Assembly (NCBI GenBank): GCA_020216745.1
Contig: JAIWNQ010000243.1
Span: 1 to 10,000, forward strand
Length of the DNA: 10,000 nt
Direction: 5' to 3'
Source: Candidatus Hydrogenedens sp.
GTDB lineage: Bacteria > Hydrogenedentota > Hydrogenedentia > Hydrogenedentales > Hydrogenedentaceae
This document shows, one piece after another, positions 1 through 5,954 of this stretch. The stretch's first letter is position 1, and every line of letters begins with the position of its first letter. A model generated the notes under the pieces. It did no database searches. It saw nothing but the letters and a program-made list of their open reading frames with translations, and was not told the DNA's origin. The position numbers and the translations under genes are program-made.

Positions 1-894
1 GAAGAAGTTATTTTACCACGATTAGAAAAAAAGGGTATGCGGGTAGGTAAAGATTTCTATCTTGCTTTCTCTCCCGAACGATATGACCCTGGGAACAAAC
101 AATACAACATACGGAACACTCCTAAAGTTATCGGTGGAGTTACCCATGAATGCACAAAAAAAGCAACCGAATTATATAAATATGCAGTTTCTGAAATTAT
201 ACCCGTCTCAAATGCAAGAACAGCGGAAATGACCAAATTGTTAGAAAATACCTTCCGAGCTGTAAATATAGCAATGGTTAACGAAATGGCAATGATTTGT
301 AATCAGCTAAACATTGATATATGGGAAGTAATTGATTCTGCCAAAACCAAGCCATTCGGATTTATGCCGTTCTATCCAGGACCCGGATTGGGTGGACATT
401 GCATCCCCATTGACCCTGTTTATCTCTCCTGGAAAATGAAAACATTAAACTATACAGCACGGTTTATTGAACTCGCACGACTAATAAACTCATCTATGCC
501 CAGATATGTCGTTGAAAAAATGGCTGACGCACTAAATACAAAAATGAAAAGTATCCAAGGAAGCAAAATTTTATTATTAGGTGTAACTTATAAAAAAGAC
601 ATTTCGGATATTCGTGAATCACCCGCTGTTGATATTATTTCTCTACTACTGAATAAAGGGGCAGAAATCTATTTTTCAGACCCATTTGTCAAAACGATAG
701 ACGTGGAAGGAAACGTATTTACTTCTTATCCCCTATCCAACGGTTTATCTCAATTTGACCTCGTCGTCATTGTGACAGACCATTCGTCCTTTGATTATCA
801 ACAGATTGTATCTAACTCCGCCTTAATTTTAGATACAAGAAATGCAACCAAAGGATTAGAGAAATATAGTAAAGGAACTATTTTTAAGATTTAA
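1..894 (+). CDS. UDP-N-acetylhexosamine 6-dehydrogenase, WbpA/TviB type (5' truncated by window)
   Basis: NAD-dependent nucleotide-sugar dehydrogenase that oxidises C6 of a UDP-sugar to a uronic acid for surface polysaccharide. The frame is open from base 1, so the N-terminal Rossmann part (about 130 residues by family length) lies upstream; the first in-window ATG at 37 is internal. Visible motifs: AFSPERYDPGN, which follows the NAD domain; KLLENTFRAVNIA of the central domain with its conserved Lys; GPGLGGHCIPIDP with the catalytic Cys at 400-402; and GVTYKKDISDIRESPA at the start of the C-terminal UDP-binding domain. The wording around the catalytic Cys (PFYPGPGLGGHCIPIDPVYL) resembles WbpA/TviB-type UDP-GlcNAc(A) dehydrogenases more than UDP-glucose dehydrogenase. 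The substrate is inferred. The gene converges on the ykgJ-like gene with 22 bp between stops. Confidence 0.93.
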   Translation, partial: EEVILPRLEKKGMRVGKDFYLAFSPERYDPGNKQYNIRNTPKVIGGVTHECTKKATELYKYAVSEIIPVSNARTAEMTKLLENTFRAVNIAMVNEMAMICNQLNIDIWEVIDSAKTKPFGFMPFYPGPGLGGHCIPIDPVYLSWKMKTLNYTARFIELARLINSSMPRYVVEKMADALNTKMKSIQGSKILLLGVTYKKDISDIRESPAVDIISLLLNKGAEIYFSDPFVKTIDVEGNVFTSYPLSNGLSQFDLVVIVTDHSSFDYQQIVSNSALILDTRNATKGLEKYSKGTIFKI

Positions 895-916
895 TAATCA
901 AATTATTGATAAACCA

Positions 917-1345
917 TCATGCCGCAGGGGAATAAAAATCCGGAGCATCAATTTCTGGTGCCTTCCAATCTCCCGGAGTTAATGGAGTTAATCCATAAGC
1001 AAGACGGGCTTTGTCACATTTAGACTCTGGAAAACCATATTTATATGATGGCTCAATATCACAACAAATAGATGGTTTACGCCAATAGATACTACAAAAC
1101 ACATGCTTACCGATGGTTCCTTTTAGGGCAATACACCGAGGTTTAGATTGATTAGTCCCTTTCATTACCCGTCGGAACATGTTTAAGTCCTCACATAAAC
1201 TTATCGGAACCCCATCAGGCTTATTATCACTACACTCACGCCAATAAAAAGATACACGGTAAAAAGCACAACACGCACCACATGTTAGACAAGGATTAAT
1301 ACTTCGTCTCTTTCTCCCTGTTTCGTAATCCTTTCTTATATTCAT
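917..1345 (-). CDS. ykgJ: YkgJ-family cysteine-cluster protein (CxxCxxCC, putative metal chelator)
   Basis: 142-aa protein of the CxxCxxCC family (Pfam PF03692, formerly UPF0153), proposed to chelate zinc or iron; its biochemical role is not established. It carries CLTCGACCAFYRVSFYW at residues 19-35, very close to the E. coli YkgJ signature NPCxSCGACCAFxRVSFYW, followed by RCIALKGTIG and CSIYWRKPSICCDIEPS, the second conserved cysteine block. In total there are 11 Cys (19, 22, 25, 26, 38, 51, 71, 84, 94, 95, 110). There is no signal peptide or membrane segment, so it is expected to be cytosolic. The start ATG at 1345 has only a weak ribosome site. It is the last of three leftward genes but sits 116 bp after the preceding one, so it may have its own promoter. 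Confidence 0.88.
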   Translation of the reverse strand: MNIRKDYETGRKRRSINPCLTCGACCAFYRVSFYWRECSDNKPDGVPISLCEDLNMFRRVMKGTNQSKPRCIALKGTIGKHVFCSIYWRKPSICCDIEPSYKYGFPESKCDKARLAYGLTPLTPGDWKAPEIDAPDFYSPAA

Positions 1346-1436
1346 ATAAACTAATCCACAACGTTATATATTCTTAAATTGATAAGAAAAAAGCACATAG
1401 GAAGGAACATAACATTAACTCTATACACTGCACTTA

Positions 1437-1442
1437 ATTATA
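1437..1442 (-). promoter_or_regulatory. candidate -10 box (TATAAT) ahead of the ykgJ-like gene
   Basis: A perfect TATAAT on the minus strand lies in the 116-bp gap between the coiled-coil gene and the ykgJ-like gene. No convincing -35 sits 16-18 bp upstream (the 17-bp position reads ATAGGA), and AT-rich DNA makes chance matches common. If real, transcription would start about 90 bases ahead of the ykgJ start codon. Confidence 0.25.
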
Positions 1443-1461
1443 CAAGAAAACGGTTAACGTC

Positions 1462-1752
1462 CTATTTTTTATGACATTTATTGCCCTTCTCCCAAATTTT
1501 ATCTTTTTCTTGCTGACGTTCTTCTTCTAACTTCTGAATTTCATTAGCAAGTTCTGACTTCAACTGTTCATATTCCTCAAAGGTTGAAACGGCATTCATC
1601 TTGTTATCATAAGTAATTTTTAACTCCGCAATTTTAGAGTCATACTTGCGATTTATCTCTGCAATCTTTTCCTTCTGCTCAGGAGATAATTTTTTTACTT
1701 CTCCCGACATCTTGTTCAGTCTTTCCATAGCCAACTCATAAGCACTTTTCAT
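1462..1752 (-). CDS. small charged coiled-coil protein of unknown function
   Basis: 96-residue protein, strongly charged and almost entirely helix-forming, with no signal peptide, membrane segment or catalytic motif. Residues about 21-90 (SPEQKEKIAEINRKYD through EIQKLEEERQQEKDKIWEKG) show continuous heptad-like hydrophobic spacing, as in a long antiparallel or dimeric coiled coil. The C-terminus is Lys/His-rich (KGNKCHKK). I do not recognise a named family. The start at 1752 is well supported: AAGGAGG at 1760-1766 lies 7 bases upstream. That ribosome site overlaps the stop codon of the preceding 163-aa gene, 12 bp away, so the two genes are very likely cotranscribed and possibly translationally coupled. 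An adaptor or structural role is a guess. Confidence 0.75.
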   Translation of the reverse strand: MKSAYELAMERLNKMSGEVKKLSPEQKEKIAEINRKYDSKIAELKITYDNKMNAVSTFEEYEQLKSELANEIQKLEEERQQEKDKIWEKGNKCHKK

Positions 1753-1759
1753 AATACAT

Positions 1760-1766
1760 CCTCCTT
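1760..1766 (-). promoter_or_regulatory. Shine-Dalgarno site overlapping the upstream stop codon
   Basis: AAGGAGG on the minus strand, 7 bases from the ATG of the coiled-coil gene. Its first two bases belong to the TAA stop (1765-1767) of the 163-aa gene. This arrangement favours reinitiation by terminating ribosomes. Confidence 0.75.
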
Positions 1767-2256
1767 AAAAAGCAAATTCATCATCAAGAATAGCTGTAAT
1801 AAATCGTTCAATGGAAATGGGATAGTATCTACTGTCAGGTGTAATAAACACACCTGTCGTAATGTCTTCTTTTCTCTCCAACTCATCTAAACTATGTGAT
1901 AATGCGGTATCAATATTTTGTTCTAAATGTGTAACTTCTAAATATTCCAGTTTACATTCCACAGGCTTATCTGGAAAACCTATGAAACCAAATATCCGAC
2001 CCGCTATTTCTACATCTACCGCATTCTCACCAAAAAGATCGCTATATTTTGCCTTATAATATGACGGCTTAATTACAAATTGAGGCGAAACATGTATTTT
2101 CCCTCGAACACATAAAGAATTATACCGACTCTCTAATGCCTCCCCAAGACAAATATACGGCAGTTCATGATAACCTTTGATAATCCCGTATCTTGGTTTT
2201 TTTATAATAACTGTCTCAGTAAAAATGCGATATATCTCTTCTCTGCTTAATGTCAT
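1765..2256 (-). CDS. conserved-looking hypothetical protein, 163 aa
   Basis: I do not recognise this protein. It is a soluble-looking mixed alpha/beta protein without signal peptide or membrane segment. Notable stretches: GRIFGFIGFPDKPVE (residues 86-100), which looks like a beta hairpin turning at Gly/Pro, then a helical DTALSHSLDELERKEDITTG (116-135), and a C-terminal YYPISIERFITAILDDEF. Three Cys (36, 49, 101) show no clear metal motif. The reading frame extends to a TTG at 2271, but the ATG at 2256 is the better start: AGGAG at 2263-2267 lies 6 bases before it, and a TTG start would place that site inside the gene. It is the first gene of a leftward pair with the coiled-coil protein, which suggests a shared but unknown job. 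Confidence 0.75.
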   Translation of the reverse strand: MTLSREEIYRIFTETVIIKKPRYGIIKGYHELPYICLGEALESRYNSLCVRGKIHVSPQFVIKPSYYKAKYSDLFGENAVDVEIAGRIFGFIGFPDKPVECKLEYLEVTHLEQNIDTALSHSLDELERKEDITTGVFITPDSRYYPISIERFITAILDDEFAF

Positions 2257-2262
2257 CCTAAA

Positions 2263-2267
2263 CTCCT
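2263..2267 (-). promoter_or_regulatory. Shine-Dalgarno site that decides the start of the 163-aa gene
   Basis: AGGAG on the minus strand, 6 bases before the ATG at 2254-2256. It lies downstream of the in-frame TTG at 2269-2271, so it argues against that longer start. Confidence 0.75.
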
Positions 2268-2299
2268 GCAAAAATTAATGATATGAACTTCTTTCTATT

Positions 2300-2305
2300 A
2301 TTATA
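2300..2305 (-). promoter_or_regulatory. candidate -10 box (TATAAT) of the leftward operon
   Basis: A perfect TATAAT on the minus strand lies 44 bp ahead of the ATG of the 163-aa gene. The best -35 position reads GGAAAT at 17 bp spacing, which is poor. The location is right for an operon promoter, but the AT-rich context keeps confidence low. Confidence 0.35.
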
Positions 2306-2615
2306 ACGATTAAGTAAAATGTATTTCCTCTTTATGAGTACTTATTTATTAATTCATCACTTATTTCCTACCTTCATAATAAAGAAAATAGAAAACCAAT
2401 ACCTAAGTATTATTCATGACTATAACACTTACTAATCTTAATATTATGATGTATTCAATCCCTAATCAAGCCTCTATTTGTTATTTAACAAACAATTATA
2501 ATAAAAATAATGCAAATATATAGCAAGATTTTCTGTGGCATATCTCATGCCTGTAGACATGATTTTGAAGGTGTTAAAATAAAATAATTATTGTAAAATA
2601 AATTTAAAATTTTAC

Positions 2616-2643
2616 TTGACAAACAATATAAAAATGTGATAAC
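2616..2643 (+). promoter_or_regulatory. sigma70-type promoter with extended -10, for the surface-protein gene
   Basis: A perfect -35 TTGACA (2616-2621) is followed after 16 bp by GATAAC (2638-2643), which is preceded by TGT and so forms an extended -10 of the TGn type. An AT-rich tract just upstream (2580-2615) could act as an UP element. The expected start is near 2650, giving a leader of about 100 bases before the ATG at 2750. Confidence 0.6.
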
Positions 2644-2670
2644 TTAATTAGAGAAAGTTTAATGTTCAAT

Positions 2671-2731
2671 AAGGGCTTATATGTGTATGGACTGTCTCCT
2701 ACGCATGTCATTTATAAGTGTTTTAACCCTT
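2671..2731 (+). promoter_or_regulatory. foldable 5' leader of the surface-protein mRNA
   Basis: Between the predicted transcription start and the ribosome site, a nested set of complementary segments can form one long imperfect hairpin. AAGGG (2671-2675) pairs with CCCTT (2727-2731). CTTATA (2676-2681) pairs with TATAAG (2713-2718). TGTGTA (2682-2687) pairs with TACGCA (2700-2705, one G-U). GGA (2689-2691) pairs with TCC (2697-2699), closing a 5-base loop. That makes 20 pairs, with bulges of 1 base on the 5' side and 7 and 8 bases on the 3' side. It matches no riboswitch class that I recognise. Confidence 0.4.
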
Positions 2732-2749
2732 TAACAGAAGGAGTGGCTT

Positions 2750-4819
2750 ATGCAAAGGTTAAAATTGGTAATCGGTTTCCAACTATGTTTGTGGCTCCTC
2801 GTCATTGGAGCGTGGGCTGATGCCCCAGCGAATTATACATGGTCAAATGCACCCGGAGGCTCGTTTACCGCCTCAAGCGTGAATTTCGAAGCATGGATGA
2901 CCAAATTGGCTCAATTCCAATTTGGTGGTGATTATGTATTTGACTTTTTAGACCCAACGGATGCAGATAACAATGATAATGATGTTTTGGATGTTAATGA
3001 ATTTGCCCTGTTAACAGCAATTTGTAATAACACATCGCATCCATTACACGATACAATTCACGAAGCGTTTAAGACGAATTGGACTGCATTTCAATCTCAT
3101 CAAGGTGCACTGGTAAATTCACTTGCCCCCGCGTTGGCGATTATGGGTGCTGCGTATGCTACATTGGGTGATGGCGATTATGGTAGGACACCAGCTGCGT
3201 GGTTTTCGGGTTCATGGGGTTCCGTTGCAGAAGTTCTATATTCACTATCTTCTTATGGGTCTGCGTGGAGTTCGGGTCAGCCTGCGGAACCACCTTATGT
3301 GCGGAGGCAGGCTTATATGTCCATGTGCGGTGATTTTGATGGCGATGGTGTAAAGAACATTAATGAATGGTATGGACAAGGTGGCAATGTAGAAAACTAT
3401 GTTTCTGCGGCAATGGACCCAGGCATTACCACAAGTGGAGAAGACCCAAGTGGCGTTTGTGAAACAGGGCTTCGTTGGGGTAAGACCTATTTTTATAATC
3501 CTGCCAATCAACATGTGTATTGGTTAGAGCCTTATACCTTGCCATGGGAGATTGCAGAACAGGTGGCTACAGAGCATAGCCTTGTGAACAATGCAAGCGA
3601 AACTATCGCAATTCCAGGACATTTAGTTACTATTGATGATGCAGCGGAAAATGAATGGATTATGAGTACAGTATATCCACAAACCAACAGCAATATGTGG
3701 ATAGGTGCAACAGACAAATTCACAGAAGGACAATGGATTTGGATTGGAACAGGTGAACAATTCTGGCAGGGTACTGCAAGTGGAACACCTGTCGGTGGAA
3801 AATACGTTAATTGGAACTCTGGTGAGCCTAATGATTCCAGTGGTGAAGATTATGGTGAAATTACAGGCGGTGGTGGCTGGAATGATAACAAAGCCAGTGC
3901 TACTCGTAGAGGTTTAGTTGAGTTTCCGAATGCCTATCCTGATAGCAATACTAACGGTATACCTGACTTCTGGGAGCAGTTCTCAGGAGGTGGTGGAGAA
4001 GGAGAAGGAACCGTTGAAGGAACACCCGAAGGAACTCCAGAAGGAACTCCGGAAGGAGAGGGCGAAGCTCCATGTGAATATGATGGGCTTATTAACGACC
4101 CGACCACTGGACAGGGCCCACAATTTGCAACCACTCTTGAAGGTGCGATATCTGAGTTGAATGCTCTACTTTCTGCATTTGGGATGCTAAGTTGGTTTAA
4201 TTGGGATGTTGAATACCTTGAACAGGTAATGGCACATGTCCGTCCATATCCAGGAGATGGGTTGAAAGATTCATGGAGTATGGCATTACTTGAATACTGC
4301 CTGTGCCATCCGAATTTCCATCCAGAACTTGGAATTCCTCAAGATTTTGCCTATAATAAAAATCTGTTTGAACAGGATATGATGTGGTTGGCAAGCAATG
4401 TTGACCCTATCTTTGCAGCATTTCTGGCGTTTAGCGATGTTATGGCAGGGTTGTTAGGTTCAAGCGCTGAGATGCTGACCACATGGCACTCTATAATTCT
4501 TGCCTTGACTGGCGGTGCTGTCGGGCTACCCAGTGTAAATAACTATCATATTTACGGTTTGGCAAAGGCAAATGATGGTGCAATTGCTGCGAACGGTGAC
4601 CTTGATGGTGACGGTAAGACGAATTTGCAAGAAGCACAGGAAGTCATTGCGGTAGGTGGTGGCATGGAATTATTTGTAAAAGCGGCTACAGATAAGACCA
4701 ACATGTGGCCCGGCAATCCGGAAATTCCTGTGGGCTCCATTGCAATTATTGGTGCAATTTCAGGTGTAATTGTCGCCGGCAGTTCGTTAATCTTAGTCCG
4801 TCGGCGGAAGCAAGCATAA
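2750..4819 (+). CDS. large secreted surface protein: duplicated module, C-type lectin domain, EF-hand-like loops, C-terminal anchor helix
   Basis: 689 aa, not a named family. Residues 1-23 form a Sec signal peptide ending AWA before DAP. Module A (about 45-228) and module B (about 465-650) look like diverged copies of one domain. Each has a DVLD/DGLKD segment leading into an ALL..C....HP..H helix, and about 115 residues later a calcium loop (DFDGDGVKNINE 195-206; DLDGDGKTNLQE 617-628) followed by GGN/GGG and a Y/FV.AA.D end. Between them is a C-type lectin-like domain (about 242-392) with GHLVTI, WIGATD, EGQWIW, NWNSGEPND (EPN) and WND, apparently without the usual disulfide Cys. DSNTNGIPDFWE (398-409) resembles a thrombospondin-3 loop, and DNNDNDVLDVNE (73-84) gives a fourth EF-like loop. 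A GEGEGT/PEGT linker (416-440) follows. Residues 660-683 form a hydrophobic helix followed by RRRKQA, consistent with an anchoring or sorting tail. The start is fixed by AAGGAG 6 bases upstream. Binding of glycan and calcium is inferred. Confidence 0.88.
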   Translation: MQRLKLVIGFQLCLWLLVIGAWADAPANYTWSNAPGGSFTASSVNFEAWMTKLAQFQFGGDYVFDFLDPTDADNNDNDVLDVNEFALLTAICNNTSHPLHDTIHEAFKTNWTAFQSHQGALVNSLAPALAIMGAAYATLGDGDYGRTPAAWFSGSWGSVAEVLYSLSSYGSAWSSGQPAEPPYVRRQAYMSMCGDFDGDGVKNINEWYGQGGNVENYVSAAMDPGITTSGEDPSGVCETGLRWGKTYFYNPANQHVYWLEPYTLPWEIAEQVATEHSLVNNASETIAIPGHLVTIDDAAENEWIMSTVYPQTNSNMWIGATDKFTEGQWIWIGTGEQFWQGTASGTPVGGKYVNWNSGEPNDSSGEDYGEITGGGGWNDNKASATRRGLVEFPNAYPDSNTNGIPDFWEQFSGGGGEGEGTVEGTPEGTPEGTPEGEGEAPCEYDGLINDPTTGQGPQFATTLEGAISELNALLSAFGMLSWFNWDVEYLEQVMAHVRPYPGDGLKDSWSMALLEYCLCHPNFHPELGIPQDFAYNKNLFEQDMMWLASNVDPIFAAFLAFSDVMAGLLGSSAEMLTTWHSIILALTGGAVGLPSVNNYHIYGLAKANDGAIAANGDLDGDGKTNLQEAQEVIAVGGGMELFVKAATDKTNMWPGNPEIPVGSIAIIGAISGVIVAGSSLILVRRRKQA
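4010..4057 (+). repeat. 12-bp coding tandem repeat (T-[V/P]-E-G linker), four units
   Basis: Four in-frame copies of a 12-base unit encode TVEG, TPEG, TPEG and TPEG inside the linker of the surface protein. Third positions differ among units (acc/aca/act and ccc/cca/ccg), so the repeat is kept more at the protein than the DNA level. Flanking GEGEG and GEGEA make a flexible acidic spacer between the lectin part and module B. Confidence 0.85.
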
Positions 4820-4840
4820 TAAATAAGTTTTGGTATATAA

Positions 4841-4871
4841 CAGCACCCGGTTGTTGTGATACCGGGTGCTG
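4841..4871 (+). terminator. strong hairpin between surface-protein and pseudopilin genes
   Basis: An 11-bp perfect stem (CAGCACCCGGT at 4841-4851 with ACCGGGTGCTG at 4861-4871) encloses a 9-base loop. It begins 21 bases after the surface-protein stop. The bases that follow (TGAGTAGTTATAACTTTAAT) lack a run of T, so this is either a weak or Rho-assisted terminator or an mRNA-processing or stability stem that lowers pseudopilin expression relative to the upstream gene. Confidence 0.6.
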
Positions 4872-4913
4872 TGAGTAGTTATAACTTTAATATATAAGAA
4901 TAGGAGTTAGGTT

Positions 4914-5816
4914 ATGAAACAGAAAGGTTTTACATTGATTGAACTCCTTGTCGTTATCGCCATTATTGGCATACTTGCGGCAATTTTATTGCCGGCTCTT
5001 GCTCGTGCTCGTGAAGCGGCACGCCGTTCATCCTGTCAAAACAACTTAAAGCAGATGGGATTGTCCATGAAGATGTATGCCAACGAAGCCAAAGGTGAAA
5101 GGTTTCCAACAGTAAGTGTCGCTGGCGGAGATAACTGTGACAGTATCGGGATCGATTTTATGTGGTGGGGACCACAGTTATATCCGGAATATCTTTCCGA
5201 TTTGGCTGTAAATGTGTGTCCTTCTGATTCTGATGGAAAACGTGCATTTACCGATGGTCGTTGGCATTGCGGTGTAAATCCAGATAATCCGGTGTGTCCT
5301 TGTAGAATTGATACACTATCCTATGTTTATCTTTGCTGGACTGTGCGTGAACAGGACTATATGAATCCCGGTATGGATGCGAATGACCCAACTGTGCCCA
5401 CAAACCAATTCCCAATGGCTTTCGTTTCGCCATTCTTCTTACAGGCATTAGGAGATGTTGTTGGCAATGCAAATAATGCCCCAGATGCAAGTTCTGCACT
5501 GGCAGTTGTTGATAAAGATATCCCAATTAAAGATGGAACGGGGCAGGTCATAAGTACAATGTATCGGCTTCGTGAAGGGATAGAACGATTCCTCATTACT
5601 GATATTAACAACCCTGCAGCAAGCACAAAAGCACAAAGCGAAATATCATTCTTCTTTGACGGTTTGGAAACGACTCCTTCAGATTTCAATCACATCCCTG
5701 GTGGTGCTAATGTTCTGTTTATGGATGGGCATGCGGAATTTCTTCGCTATCCATCAGAACATCCTGCAAATCGCGTATTTGCCTCACTAATTGGGAACAT
5801 CGACCAATTATTGTAA
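4914..5816 (+). CDS. type II/IV-type pseudopilin, DUF1559 family with H-Xn-DG motif
   Basis: 300-aa prepilin-like protein. The N-terminus [18 protein letters not shown] is a class III leader: prepilin peptidase would cut after Gly5, Phe6 would be the methylated first residue, and Glu10 is the conserved +5 Glu. The hydrophobic helix runs to about residue 28, followed by [31 protein letters not shown], typical of DUF1559 pseudopilins abundant in Planctomycetes, Lentisphaerae and relatives. Near the C-terminus [14 protein letters not shown] (260-273) is the prepilin-processing-associated H-X9-DG motif, here with ten residues between His and DG. Seven Cys (41, 75, 102, 119, 128, 130, 141) suggest disulfides outside the cytoplasm. 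AGGAG 7 bases before the ATG supports the start. It lies 94 bp after the surface-protein gene, separated by a hairpin. It is probably a minor pseudopilin; no secretion ATPase or prepilin peptidase gene is in view. Confidence 0.93.
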   Translation: MKQKGFTLIELLVVIAIIGILAAILLPALARAREAARRSSCQNNLKQMGLSMKMYANEAKGERFPTVSVAGGDNCDSIGIDFMWWGPQLYPEYLSDLAVNVCPSDSDGKRAFTDGRWHCGVNPDNPVCPCRIDTLSYVYLCWTVREQDYMNPGMDANDPTVPTNQFPMAFVSPFFLQALGDVVGNANNAPDASSALAVVDKDIPIKDGTGQVISTMYRLREGIERFLITDINNPAASTKAQSEISFFFDGLETTPSDFNHIPGGANVLFMDGHAEFLRYPSEHPANRVFASLIGNIDQLL

Positions 5817-5839
5817 TTAAAACTGCATTCTAATAAAAC

Positions 5840-5867
5840 GATGCCTACCTCTGAGGAGGTAGGCATC
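5840..5867 (+). terminator. intrinsic terminator after the pseudopilin gene
   Basis: A perfect 12-bp stem (GATGCCTACCTC at 5840-5851 with GAGGTAGGCATC at 5856-5867) encloses a 4-base loop and is followed by ATAATTTTATCC, a broken T-rich tract. It starts 23 bases after the pseudopilin stop and separates it from the diguanylate cyclase gene. Confidence 0.8.
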
Positions 5868-5901
5868 ATAATTTTATCCAATATTATTCTTTTGCAAAAT
5901 T

Positions 5902-5910
5902 TGTGATAAA
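5902..5910 (+). promoter_or_regulatory. candidate extended -10 ahead of the diguanylate cyclase gene
   Basis: TGTGATAAA has a TGn extension and a GATAAA -10, nearly the same core as the surface-protein promoter (TGTGATAAC at 2635-2643). No good -35 is visible (TATTAT at 17 bp spacing). It would give a leader of about 38 bases. Confidence 0.35.
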
Positions 5911-5954
5911 ATCTATCTATGTAAAAATATCAATAAGAGATGGGATAAGAATGT

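Larger units (their letters stand above)
2257..2749. other. 493-bp AT-rich divergent intergenic region
   Basis: This gap separates the leftward operon from the surface-protein gene and holds no convincing reading frame. The left end carries the operon's ribosome site and a TATAAT. The middle (about 2330-2610) is very AT-rich with only a short hairpin, GGCAT-5-ATGCC at 2537-2551. The right end carries a promoter, a foldable leader and the ribosome site AAGGAG (2738-2743), each listed separately where useful. No tRNA, repeat array or transposon end was seen. Confidence 0.7.

Noticed and set aside
897..910. ATCAA-4-TTGAT inverted repeat between the converging sugar dehydrogenase and ykgJ-like genes
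   Set aside because: Five A/T-rich pairs without a T-run are too weak to call a terminator.
2257..2271. Longer TTG start for the 163-aa gene (168 aa)
   Set aside because: The ribosome site AGGAG lies between the TTG and the ATG at 2256, so the ATG is the better start.
2537..2562. GGCAT-5-ATGCC hairpin and a nearby CATG-8-CATG repeat
   Set aside because: Short, upstream of the predicted promoter and expected by chance in a 493-bp gap; no known element matches.
3934..4134. Minus-strand frame rich in SPSGVPSG repeats
   Set aside because: It is the antisense reading of the GEGT/PEGT linker repeat in the surface-protein gene, so its repeat is a by-product.
5248..5689. Three overlapping minus-strand frames opposite the pseudopilin gene
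   Set aside because: No family resemblance or ribosome site, and all lie wholly inside a well supported gene.
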